From: Bacilli bacterium
Lineage (GTDB): Bacteria > Bacillota_I > Bacilli_A > RFN20 > CAG-826
Direction: 5' to 3'
NCBI GenBank assembly: GCA_022482735.1
Contig: JAKVOO010000001.1
Coordinates: 181,699-245,698 of the forward strand
Length of the DNA stretch: 64,000 bases
The translations under genes and the position numbers were made by a program. The notes under the pieces were generated by a model that worked only from the letters and a program-made list of their open reading frames with translations, was not told the origin of the DNA and did no database searches. Position 1 is the stretch's first letter. Each line of letters opens with the position of its first letter. This document shows positions 44,035 through 51,873 of the stretch, piece after piece.

Positions 44035-45282
44035 ATGAACAAACCAATTGTCGCCATTGAAATATCCCATCGCGCAGTTAAACTTGTGGTCGGTTACGTT
44101 CTCGATAATCAGCCGGTTGTTTTGCATACTGGCTTTCAACTGATTCCAAACGCCCTTAGAAGTGGTGAAATTGTGGACGCGCCTTTGGTCAGCGAAGCCA
44201 TTAAGTCACTTGTGGCTGCGATTCCATCAAACATTTTATTAAAACCCGAGGATGCAATTCTCGCTCTTCCTTCAATTGGGCTTCAGGTTTTTCAAGCCGA
44301 ACGCTCATCAACAGTCGTCAGCCCAGTTGGAAAGGTTGAACAAATTGATGTCAAAAATGTAATAAATATCATTCGCAAGGATGCTAATGTCGATAATGCA
44401 ACTGTTGTCTCAATTGTTCCCGAACTTTACGTTTTAGAAAAAGGACAAGAGTTTGCACGCGCACCGATAGGAATGGATTCTGCAAGTCTTTCCATAACGG
44501 CTAAAATTCACATTCTTCCAACTCATATTTGCGATTGCTATAGTGATGTGGTAAATGGTTCGGGAATTAAGGTTCGGAAGGCTTTTGCCGAGACCTATGC
44601 ACTTTCAAAATTATATGCCAATTATCACAATTTGCCGGATCAGTACTTATTAATTGATATGGGGGAAGAAAAAACAACCGCTAGCCTGATTGCTGGAGGA
44701 AAACTTTTTGCTTCGACCTACGTTATGAAGGGGGGTAAAAACCTCGCTTCTTTAGTAGCCGAAAGACTGGGATTATCGCTAAAGGATGCTCAACGAATTA
44801 TTGAAAATTATGGTCGCGATAAGACAGTATGTTCATTAAAAGCGAAAATCGCATCTACTTCAGCGTTTGATCAAGTCGCGCGCGCGATATATTTAAATGA
44901 TTTATCCGATGTAATTGATCAATGGTTGGTTGCATATTATGGCGACATAAATCGAACCATAAGGCAATTGGTTAATGAACAAAACAACAGTCGTATAAAT
45001 GAATACCCTTTGGTTTTTACTGGAGGAATGATTCATATAAACGGGCTTCAATCGGCATTTAATCAACAATATTCTGATCGGCAAATTATTTTTAAGCAAC
45101 CGGAAACTTTTGGCGCGCGTAATGGCGGAATGTCAGTGGTATTGGGCTTACTGAGTGCTTACGACCATTATACTAGTGAGATTGGTGATGAAAAAACACG
45201 TGTCGCCTCGGTAACACGTGATGTTTCTAATAAGAAAAAGGCAAAACGTTCTGCCAATAGTATTGGGAAAGAAGAACTATAG
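44035..45282 (+). CDS. ftsA: Cell division protein FtsA
   Basis: Actin-like ATPase that links FtsZ to the membrane, 415 aa. The ATG at 44029 overlaps the ribosome binding site (TAGGA), so the second ATG at 44035 is preferred. N-terminal IVAIEISHRAVKLVVG, an SHS2 domain (about 80-165), the phosphate loop LLIDMGEEKTTAS and VFTGGMIHINGL. The C-terminus after about residue 385 is charged (DEKTRVASV...KKKAKRSA) and does not look like the usual amphipathic membrane helix. Followed 8 bases later by ftsZ. Confidence 0.88.
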   Translation: MNKPIVAIEISHRAVKLVVGYVLDNQPVVLHTGFQLIPNALRSGEIVDAPLVSEAIKSLVAAIPSNILLKPEDAILALPSIGLQVFQAERSSTVVSPVGKVEQIDVKNVINIIRKDANVDNATVVSIVPELYVLEKGQEFARAPIGMDSASLSITAKIHILPTHICDCYSDVVNGSGIKVRKAFAETYALSKLYANYHNLPDQYLLIDMGEEKTTASLIAGGKLFASTYVMKGGKNLASLVAERLGLSLKDAQRIIENYGRDKTVCSLKAKIASTSAFDQVARAIYLNDLSDVIDQWLVAYYGDINRTIRQLVNEQNNSRINEYPLVFTGGMIHINGLQSAFNQQYSDRQIIFKQPETFGARNGGMSVVLGLLSAYDHYTSEIGDEKTRVASVTRDVSNKKKAKRSANSIGKEEL

Positions 45283-45290
45283 GAGGCCCT

Positions 45291-46445
45291 ATGGAAGAAA
45301 ATTTAGAACAGAATTATGATGAAATTGCTCCCGGAGGATCTGATTTAGATAATTTTGAACCTATCGCTAATATAAAAGTTATCGGTGTTGGGGGCGCGGG
45401 AAATAATGCGGTTAACCGTATGATTGATGATGACATTAAGAATGTTGATTTTTGGGTTGCCAATACGGACAAACAAGCGCTTGCTACTTCAAGAGCGCGT
45501 AATCGTCTTGTCCTTGGACTTGAAACCACCCATGGATTAGGGGCTGGAGGTGAACCAAGTGTTGGCCGTGATGCCGCCTTATCCTCTTCAGAAGATATTG
45601 AAAAGGTCGTCAAAGGCGCAGATTTGGTTTTTATCGCCGCCGGTATGGGGGGCGGAACTGGAACTGGAGCCGCACCAGTCATCGCTGAGATTGCAAGAAA
45701 GAGTGGCGCCTTAACGATTGCGATTGTTACGCGTCCCTTTACATTTGAAGGAAAAAAACGAATTGCCAATTCTGTTGAGGGATTAAACAAACTTAAAGAT
45801 GTTGTTGATAGCATTATCGTTGTTAGTAACGACAAATTGCTTATGGTAAGTGGAACCGCCCCGATCGGTGAAGCCTTTGCAGCAAGCGATAAGGTTTTAG
45901 CTCAATCGGTTAAAACCGTTGTAGATTTAATTTTATTGCCGGCGGTTATTAATCTTGATTTTGCCGATGTGCGTAATACTTTAAAAAACACTGGTATAGC
46001 GCTTATTGGTTTCGGTAGCGGCAGTGGCCCAAATAAGGCGGAAGAAGCGGCGCAAAATGCGATTAACTCGCCTTTGCTCGAAGCCTCACTCAGTGGAGCT
46101 CGCAAAGCTATCATCGCCGTAACATGTGGTAAAAATGTTTCCTTATACGAGGCGCAAGATACCGTTTATAAAATTATTGAAACTAGTGGCAATTCCTTAG
46201 ATATTAAGTTCGGCGTTTCCATTAATTCATTCCTTGATGATCAGATTTTAGTTAGTGTTATCGCGACTGATTTTGAAGAGCAACAGGATTTCACTACCGT
46301 ACCGACCTATGACACACTCAATCGTTCAGTCGATGGAGCCAAGCCAATTGAAACTCGCCCTGTGTCGGTGGTAAAAGAGAAGAAGGAAAAAGACGAAGAT
46401 ATTAGTGAAAACATTCTTCCCGACTTTCTTAAAGATGAAGAGTAA
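45291..46445 (+). CDS. ftsZ: Cell division protein FtsZ
   Basis: Tubulin-like GTPase of the division ring, 384 aa. IKVIGVGGAGNNAVNRM, the tubulin signature GMGGGTGTGAAP, T7 loop NLDFADV and a C-terminal conserved peptide ILPDFLKDEE that binds FtsA/SepF-type partners. Ribosome binding site AGGAGG. It ends at a terminator before the ileS leader. Confidence 0.98.
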   Translation: MEENLEQNYDEIAPGGSDLDNFEPIANIKVIGVGGAGNNAVNRMIDDDIKNVDFWVANTDKQALATSRARNRLVLGLETTHGLGAGGEPSVGRDAALSSSEDIEKVVKGADLVFIAAGMGGGTGTGAAPVIAEIARKSGALTIAIVTRPFTFEGKKRIANSVEGLNKLKDVVDSIIVVSNDKLLMVSGTAPIGEAFAASDKVLAQSVKTVVDLILLPAVINLDFADVRNTLKNTGIALIGFGSGSGPNKAEEAAQNAINSPLLEASLSGARKAIIAVTCGKNVSLYEAQDTVYKIIETSGNSLDIKFGVSINSFLDDQILVSVIATDFEEQQDFTTVPTYDTLNRSVDGAKPIETRPVSVVKEKKEKDEDISENILPDFLKDEE

Positions 46446-46448
46446 ATA

Positions 46449-46472
46449 AAGTGGCTTGGGCCACTTTTTTTC
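46449..46472 (+). terminator. Intrinsic terminator after ftsZ
   Basis: AAGTGGC/GCCACTT stem with a 4-base loop followed by a T run. Confidence 0.8.
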
Positions 46473-46480
46473 TTATTCAG

Positions 46481-46508
46481 TTGCTAAGTAAATGATTGAT
46501 GATATAAT
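46481..46508 (+). promoter_or_regulatory. Promoter of ileS
   Basis: TTGCTA (46481-46486) and TATAAT (46503-46508), 16-base spacer, immediately ahead of the T-box leader. Confidence 0.65.
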
Positions 46509-46514
46509 TACTCG

Positions 46515-46735
46515 TGTAAAACGTTGATGAAGACGCGTCACCATTTTTTAGATAAAAGCGACTAGTGTAAGGTGAGAGACTAGAATTGACAAAATGGTGG
46601 TATCACTTCGGAGTGGAAAATTGATTTTTTTAGATTTTCCCGGTGCGGCCGTTATTCGCTCGAGCGCCAAGTTTAACTTGGAAATAAGGTGGTACCGCGC
46701 GACTGCGTCCTTAGTGGATGCTTTTTTTTATTTAA
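46515..46735 (+). promoter_or_regulatory. T-box leader of ileS (isoleucine specifier ATC)
   Basis: Specifier ATC at 46602-46604 in the stem I loop. Canonical T-box AAGGTGGTACCGCG at 46686-46699. Terminator stem GCGTCC/GGATGC (46705-46721) followed by eight T. The reading frame seen through this leader is not a gene. The leader accounts for the ~300-base gap between ftsZ and ileS. Confidence 0.96.
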
Positions 46736-46747
46736 AGGAGAAAAATC

Positions 46748-49477
46748 ATGGACTTGAAAAAAACATTATTGATGCCAAAAACCAGTTTTGAAATGCGTGG
46801 GAACTTAGCCCAAAAGGAACCGATTTTTGTTGCCGATTGGCGAGAGGGAAACCTATATGCCAAGATGCTAGAAAATCGCCTTGGTTGTGAAGAATATCAA
46901 CTTCATGATGGTCCACCCTATGCTAACAACAGTATCCATTGCGGACACACGCTCAATCATATTTTAAAGGATTTTGTTGTTCGCTATAAAAATATGTCCG
47001 GGTATTACACACCTTTTGTTTTTGGCTGGGATACACATGGATTACCAATTGAAAATCAAGTTACAAAAAGTGGTATTAATCGCAAAACAACTCCTATAAA
47101 TGAGTTTCGCAATAAATGTCATGACTATGCTTTAAAGCAGGTCAATATCCAACGTGAGCAAGTTCGACGGTTAGGAGTTATTGGCGATTATGATCACCCT
47201 TATTTGACCTTGGACAAAGAGTACGAAGCCAACCAACTTAACGTGTTTAAAACAATGGCATTAGAGGGATTAATTTTTAAAGGCTTAAAACCAGTTTATT
47301 GGTCGCCTAGTAGCGAATCCGCTCTAGCTGAAGCGGAAATTGAATATAAAAATGTTGACTCTCACGCCATTTACGTTCGTTTTAGGGTAAAAGATGGGGG
47401 AAAGATTTTACCCAATGATGCCTATTTTGTTATTTGGACAACAACACCTTGGACTTTACCTGCAAATTTGGCTATCAGCGTTCATCCCGACTTTGAATAT
47501 GGATTATATGAAACAGAAAAAGGCAAACTTATCGTTCTTACTTCACTTTTGTCGTCGTTTGTGAAAGAAACGGGCATTAAGAACGCCCAGTTGATTAAAG
47601 TCATTAAAGGAAAGGATATGGATGGGCTAGTGGCTGATCATCCTCTATATCATCGCGACTCATTAATTATTAATGGTGAACATGTGACTGATGATGCGGG
47701 CACGGGCCAAGTTCATACGGCTCCAGGACATGGCGAAGACGACTTTATTGTTGGTCAGAAGTATCATTTACCAATCCTATGTCCAGTTGACAGCCGAGGA
47801 TTTATGACGGAAGAAGCAGGAGAGAGATTAAAGGGCGTTTTTTATGAGAATGCGAATGATCTAGTTCTCGCTTGGCTACGCGAAGAAGATGCACTTTTAG
47901 CCGATACAATCATTAATCATAGTTATCCGCATGACTGGCGGACGGGCAAACCGCTTATTTTTCGAGCCACTCCGCAATGGTTTTGCTCAATTGATAAAAT
48001 TCGCGATCAGCTTTTAAAGGCGGTGGATGAAGTAAAATGGAATCCTGAATGGGGAAAAACCCGGATGCATAATATGATAAAAGACCGGGGTGATTGGTGT
48101 ATTTCGCGGCAAAGAGCCTGGGGAGTACCGATTCCAATTATTTATGCCGAAGATGGAACTCCGCTTATTGATAAAGACATTTTTGACAATGTCATCAAAC
48201 TTGTCCGCCAATATGGAAGCAATGTGTGGTTTGAACGCAGTGCGGAAGAATTGCTTCCTGAAGGCTACACAAATTCTCATAGTCCAAACGGAGTATATAG
48301 CAAAGAAAAGGACATTATGGATGTGTGGTTTGACTCAGGGTCCTCGTTTAGTGGAGTGCTTTTGCAGCGCGGAATGAAGTTTCCAGCCGATCTTTACATC
48401 GAGGGCAGTGACCAGTATCGAGGATGGTTTAATTCTTCACTAATTATTTCCGTAGCAACTACGGGAGTGGCACCATATAAAATGGTGGCAAGCCATGGTT
48501 TCGTTATGGATGAAAATTGGGAAAAGATGTCTAAATCTAAGGGTAATGGTATTGATCCGAACAAGATTGCCAATATATATGGAGCGGATTTACTTCGTCT
48601 TTGGGCGGCAAATGTCGATTATCACGCCGATTCAAGGCTGAGTGAGAGTATTATTCAGCAGATGAGTGAAAGCTATCGTAAGATTAGAAATACTTTCCGC
48701 TTTTTGTTAGGAAATTTGCCGGCGGTTGATGATGAAAAATATATTGATGCTATTCAGAAATTTACGCCAATTGAAATCGTTGATAAGTTCTTATTATCGC
48801 GCCTTGACGCTTTAACCAATAACGTGCTTGAAGCCTATGATAATTTGGATTTTGCTTCAGTAACAAGCGCCTTAGCCACTTTTATCAGCGCCGATTTAAG
48901 CAGTTTTTATCTCGACTTTGCGAAGGACATTCTTTACTGTGAAAACAAGTATTCCCTGCGACGGTTGGGAGTTGAACATGTCTTATATGCCGTTAGTGAT
49001 CGTCTGATGCGATTATATGAGCCAATACTGACTTTTACCATGGAAGAGGTTTATCGGGCTTTCCCGAAAACTAATAAAAAATTCGCCCTTCAATTAGAGG
49101 ACATGCCCAAGTCACAAACTTTAGATCAAGAAACTCTTAAACAATATGAATTGTTTTTAAGTTTCCGTGAATCGGTGCTTAAGGCATTGGAAGAGGCGCG
49201 AAAAACCGGTCTCATTGGCAGCGCTCAAGAGGCCCTGCTTGAAGTCGGGGAAAAACTTGTTCCACCAGCATTGTTAGGAATCGATAAGGATGAGCTCGCT
49301 CGTTTATTTATTGTTAGCGAGGTCAAATTTAAAGGCACGGGAATTAATGTTGTTCGGCATTTAGGAACCAAGTGTGATCGCTGCTGGAATTATCATGATG
49401 AAACTGTAACGTTAGAAGATGGCACTCATTTATGCCATCGCTGTGTAGAAGCAATAGGAGAAGAACATGTCGATTAA
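46748..49477 (+). CDS. ileS: Isoleucyl-tRNA synthetase
   Basis: Class I synthetase of 909 aa, the bacterial type. HIGH region GPPYANNSIHCGHTLNH, editing domain CP1 with TTTPWTLPANLAI, WCISRQRAWGVPIP, KMSKS loop EKMSKSKGNGI, anticodon-binding helical domain and a C-terminal zinc finger (CDRCWNYH...CHRC). Ribosome binding site AAAGGAG. Its end overlaps lspA by 11 bases. Confidence 0.97.
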   Translation: MDLKKTLLMPKTSFEMRGNLAQKEPIFVADWREGNLYAKMLENRLGCEEYQLHDGPPYANNSIHCGHTLNHILKDFVVRYKNMSGYYTPFVFGWDTHGLPIENQVTKSGINRKTTPINEFRNKCHDYALKQVNIQREQVRRLGVIGDYDHPYLTLDKEYEANQLNVFKTMALEGLIFKGLKPVYWSPSSESALAEAEIEYKNVDSHAIYVRFRVKDGGKILPNDAYFVIWTTTPWTLPANLAISVHPDFEYGLYETEKGKLIVLTSLLSSFVKETGIKNAQLIKVIKGKDMDGLVADHPLYHRDSLIINGEHVTDDAGTGQVHTAPGHGEDDFIVGQKYHLPILCPVDSRGFMTEEAGERLKGVFYENANDLVLAWLREEDALLADTIINHSYPHDWRTGKPLIFRATPQWFCSIDKIRDQLLKAVDEVKWNPEWGKTRMHNMIKDRGDWCISRQRAWGVPIPIIYAEDGTPLIDKDIFDNVIKLVRQYGSNVWFERSAEELLPEGYTNSHSPNGVYSKEKDIMDVWFDSGSSFSGVLLQRGMKFPADLYIEGSDQYRGWFNSSLIISVATTGVAPYKMVASHGFVMDENWEKMSKSKGNGIDPNKIANIYGADLLRLWAANVDYHADSRLSESIIQQMSESYRKIRNTFRFLLGNLPAVDDEKYIDAIQKFTPIEIVDKFLLSRLDALTNNVLEAYDNLDFASVTSALATFISADLSSFYLDFAKDILYCENKYSLRRLGVEHVLYAVSDRLMRLYEPILTFTMEEVYRAFPKTNKKFALQLEDMPKSQTLDQETLKQYELFLSFRESVLKALEEARKTGLIGSAQEALLEVGEKLVPPALLGIDKDELARLFIVSEVKFKGTGINVVRHLGTKCDRCWNYHDETVTLEDGTHLCHRCVEAIGEEHVD

Positions 49478-49985
49478 ACAAAGATTTGCTTCCCTTTTTA
49501 AGGGATACTACTGGGTGATGTTGGTTATCATTGCTCTTGATCAAGCTACCAAATGGATTGTGGTTTCGCTTAAGCCCAATATGCAACCAATTATCAATGG
49601 GTTTTTCTATTTTGATTATCAGAGAAATACTGGTGCGGCTTGGTCGATATTAAGTGGCAATACAATCATATTGGCATTTTTCAGCCTAATTATCGGCGTG
49701 GCTTTTATTTTTTATCGGATAAAAAAAGACAAGGTTTTATCTAATTTAATGAAACTAGATATAGCGTTTATCGTCGGAGGAACGCTCGGTAATTTTATTG
49801 ATCGCGCTTTTTACGAAGAGGGAGTAATTGATTTTCTTTCTCTAGTCTTTGGAAACTATTATTTTCCAGTTTTTAATATTGCCGATATGACCTTAGTCAT
49901 CGGCTTCATTGGTCTTGCCCTTCTAGTTGCTCTTAATAAAGAAAAGATACCATCCTCAATAGACGAGGGAAATAAGCATGAGTGA
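49467..49985 (+). CDS. lspA: Lipoprotein signal peptidase LspA
   Basis: Aspartic membrane peptidase that cleaves prolipoprotein signal peptides, 172 aa with four membrane segments. Catalytic asparate regions: GNFIDRAF and FNIADMTLVIG; also NTGAAWSIL. It matches the several lipobox proteins in this window (bmpA, the dcw lipoprotein, the M6 protease, the endonuclease). Order ileS-lspA-rluD is the usual Firmicutes one. TGA is its stop. Confidence 0.96.
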   Translation: MSIKQRFASLFKGYYWVMLVIIALDQATKWIVVSLKPNMQPIINGFFYFDYQRNTGAAWSILSGNTIILAFFSLIIGVAFIFYRIKKDKVLSNLMKLDIAFIVGGTLGNFIDRAFYEEGVIDFLSLVFGNYYFPVFNIADMTLVIGFIGLALLVALNKEKIPSSIDEGNKHE

Positions 49986-50904
49986 AGATCGGATTTTCAC
50001 AATTGATGAGACGCTTGTCGGAGAACGGCTTGATAAGGCGTTAGGTGCACTAATAGAAGAGCATTCTCGTACATTTGCTATGCATTTAATCAAAGAGGGC
50101 TACGTTACGGTTAATGGAGAATTAAACTTTAAGCCCGCTTATCGCGTCGAACTTGAAGATGAGATCATCGTCAATGAGCGGCCACTTTCACCTATGGCGA
50201 TTGAAGCGGAAAACATTCCCTTGGATATTGTTTACGAAGATGATGATTTGCTGGTAGTCAATAAGCCCGCAGGTATGGTTGTTCATCCTGCGAATGGCCA
50301 TTACTCGGGAACTCTTGTTAATGCGTTGCTCTATTCGGTTAAAAACTTGAGTGGAATTAATGGCGTTAAGCGACCTGGAATCGTGCATCGTATTGATAAG
50401 GATACATCTGGGCTTTTACTTGTTTGCAAAAATGATTTCGCCCATGAAGGGATATCAAAACAACTGGCCGACCACTCGATGCATCGGGAATATTTTGCTC
50501 TAGTTGACGGAGTTATCAGTGAAGATGATGGCAAGATAATTGCGCCGATTGGTCGCGATAAAAAAGACCGTTTTAAAATGGCGGTCGATTTGATGGATGG
50601 CAAAGAGGCAACGACGCTTTTTCATGTCGAGGAGCGCTTTAATCAATATACCTTAATCAGTTGTCGACTCTTAACTGGACGTACCCATCAAATTCGCGTC
50701 CATATGGACTATATTGGCCACCCCATTGAAGGCGATCCCATTTATGGTCGTAACAATCACTTACTCTACCAAAATGGTCAGCTTCTTCATGCTTTTCGTT
50801 TGACCTTTGTTCATCCTAGGACACATAAAGAAATTTCCGTTGAAGCTCCGCTCCCTCAGCATTTTTGCGATGTATTGAGTATACTTCGAAACCAAGAAAA
50901 TTAA
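49978..50904 (+). CDS. rluD: RluD-type 23S rRNA/tRNA pseudouridine synthase
   Basis: S4 RNA-binding domain at 15-75 followed by the RluA-family catalytic domain (308 aa), with the catalytic aspartate in HRIDKDTSGLLL and the RTHQIRVH segment. Overlaps lspA by 8 bases. Its TAA stop is shared with the opposite-strand rnhC stop (TTAA at 50901-50904). Exact uridine targets (1911/1915/1917 in E. coli RluD) are inferred from family, and paralogues with other sites exist. Confidence 0.9.
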   Translation: MSEDRIFTIDETLVGERLDKALGALIEEHSRTFAMHLIKEGYVTVNGELNFKPAYRVELEDEIIVNERPLSPMAIEAENIPLDIVYEDDDLLVVNKPAGMVVHPANGHYSGTLVNALLYSVKNLSGINGVKRPGIVHRIDKDTSGLLLVCKNDFAHEGISKQLADHSMHREYFALVDGVISEDDGKIIAPIGRDKKDRFKMAVDLMDGKEATTLFHVEERFNQYTLISCRLLTGRTHQIRVHMDYIGHPIEGDPIYGRNNHLLYQNGQLLHAFRLTFVHPRTHKEISVEAPLPQHFCDVLSILRNQEN

Positions 50905-51812
50905 TTATTTTTCGTTAAATCTTTCCAATTGCGAAATTTTGTCTTGCAGACATGGCTCATTGTTTGCAAACCATGCTTTTGGATGAAATCTTTTGCAAAG
51001 TCATCAACTTTCGTCGATGCGCCTAAAGGAAAAGTTGTATGGTAAATCGTGCCCAACTTGGCCATTTCTTTGAGAAATGTGTATCGGGCGATAACGCTGG
51101 CTAAGGCTACCGAAGGAAATAAACTTTCCGCTTTGGTGCGAAGGACAACTTTATCAATAATCGGTTCTTCAATGTATTCAAGATAAGATTTTAGGGAACA
51201 AAATTGATCAATATAAGCCGTTTTATAGTCGCTATGTCTAGTGGCTAAAATTCTCAAGGCCCGATTATGTAGCATGGCTTTAATTTTATTCAGATTATAT
51301 CCCTTCGCAAACAACTCATTCAATTTGTCGTTATTAATTACAAACGAGACATGATCATATTTGTGCTCAATTAATGGGCCAATTTCCATAATATACTTAT
51401 CGTTCATTTTCTTAGAGTCATCAATTTTAAAAGTTGAAATACTATTCATATCCGATTTTGAAACATAAGCACTCGTAACGACAATCGGACCAAAGAAATC
51501 GCCAAATCCAACTTCGTCACTACCAATTTGAGAATCAAAGGTTAAAAACCCAGAAGCTGGTTCCTTAACAACCGTCTTGGTTATATGCTGATAATTGACA
51601 TCAAATTTTTTAGCGAATTTTAAGGCGCTAGGTCCACTGAAAGTAACTTTTTGATAATCGTGATGGGTATTTATGTAAACGCGAACAATAGTATTTTCAT
51701 CGACGGCTTTGAAAGAAACATATTCGCCATCGACAGGTACTTTATAGTTGTCAAAAAATGCAATAAGTTGATTTATTTGTTCTTTATTAAGTTTAATGGA
51801 TGTTGTATTCAT
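50901..51812 (-). CDS. rnhC: Ribonuclease HIII
   Basis: Cleaves RNA in RNA-DNA hybrids. 303 residues from ATG 51812: TBP-like N-terminal domain (about 1-85), then the catalytic domain with IGSDEVGFGDFFGPIVV (first carboxylates) and LASVIARY. A longer frame reaches 51842. Neither start has a Shine-Dalgarno. An extended -10 (TGC then TAAAAT, 51825-51820) ends 7 bases ahead of ATG 51812, so the mRNA may be leaderless. Convergent with rluD, divergent from mutS2. Confidence 0.92.
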   Translation of the reverse strand: MNTTSIKLNKEQINQLIAFFDNYKVPVDGEYVSFKAVDENTIVRVYINTHHDYQKVTFSGPSALKFAKKFDVNYQHITKTVVKEPASGFLTFDSQIGSDEVGFGDFFGPIVVTSAYVSKSDMNSISTFKIDDSKKMNDKYIMEIGPLIEHKYDHVSFVINNDKLNELFAKGYNLNKIKAMLHNRALRILATRHSDYKTAYIDQFCSLKSYLEYIEEPIIDKVVLRTKAESLFPSVALASVIARYTFLKEMAKLGTIYHTTFPLGASTKVDDFAKDFIQKHGLQTMSHVCKTKFRNWKDLTKNN

Positions 51813-51829
51813 GCTAATTATTTTAGCAT
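51811..51829. promoter_or_regulatory. Inverted repeat between rnhC and mutS2
   Basis: Perfect ATGCTAA/TTAGCAT with a 5-base centre (TTATT). It covers the rnhC start codon and its -10 box, and the predicted -35 (TTAGCA, 51823-51828) of the mutS2 promoter, whose -10 is TATAAT at 51847-51852. It could be an operator for the divergent pair or a chance palindrome. Confidence 0.4.
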
Positions 51830-51873
51830 AATTAAGCCTCATGCCCTATAATATGTTTGAAAAAGAGGAATTT

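Noticed and set aside
46594-46791. Small protein encoded upstream of ileS
   Set aside because: It lies entirely over the T-box leader and the start of ileS in another frame.
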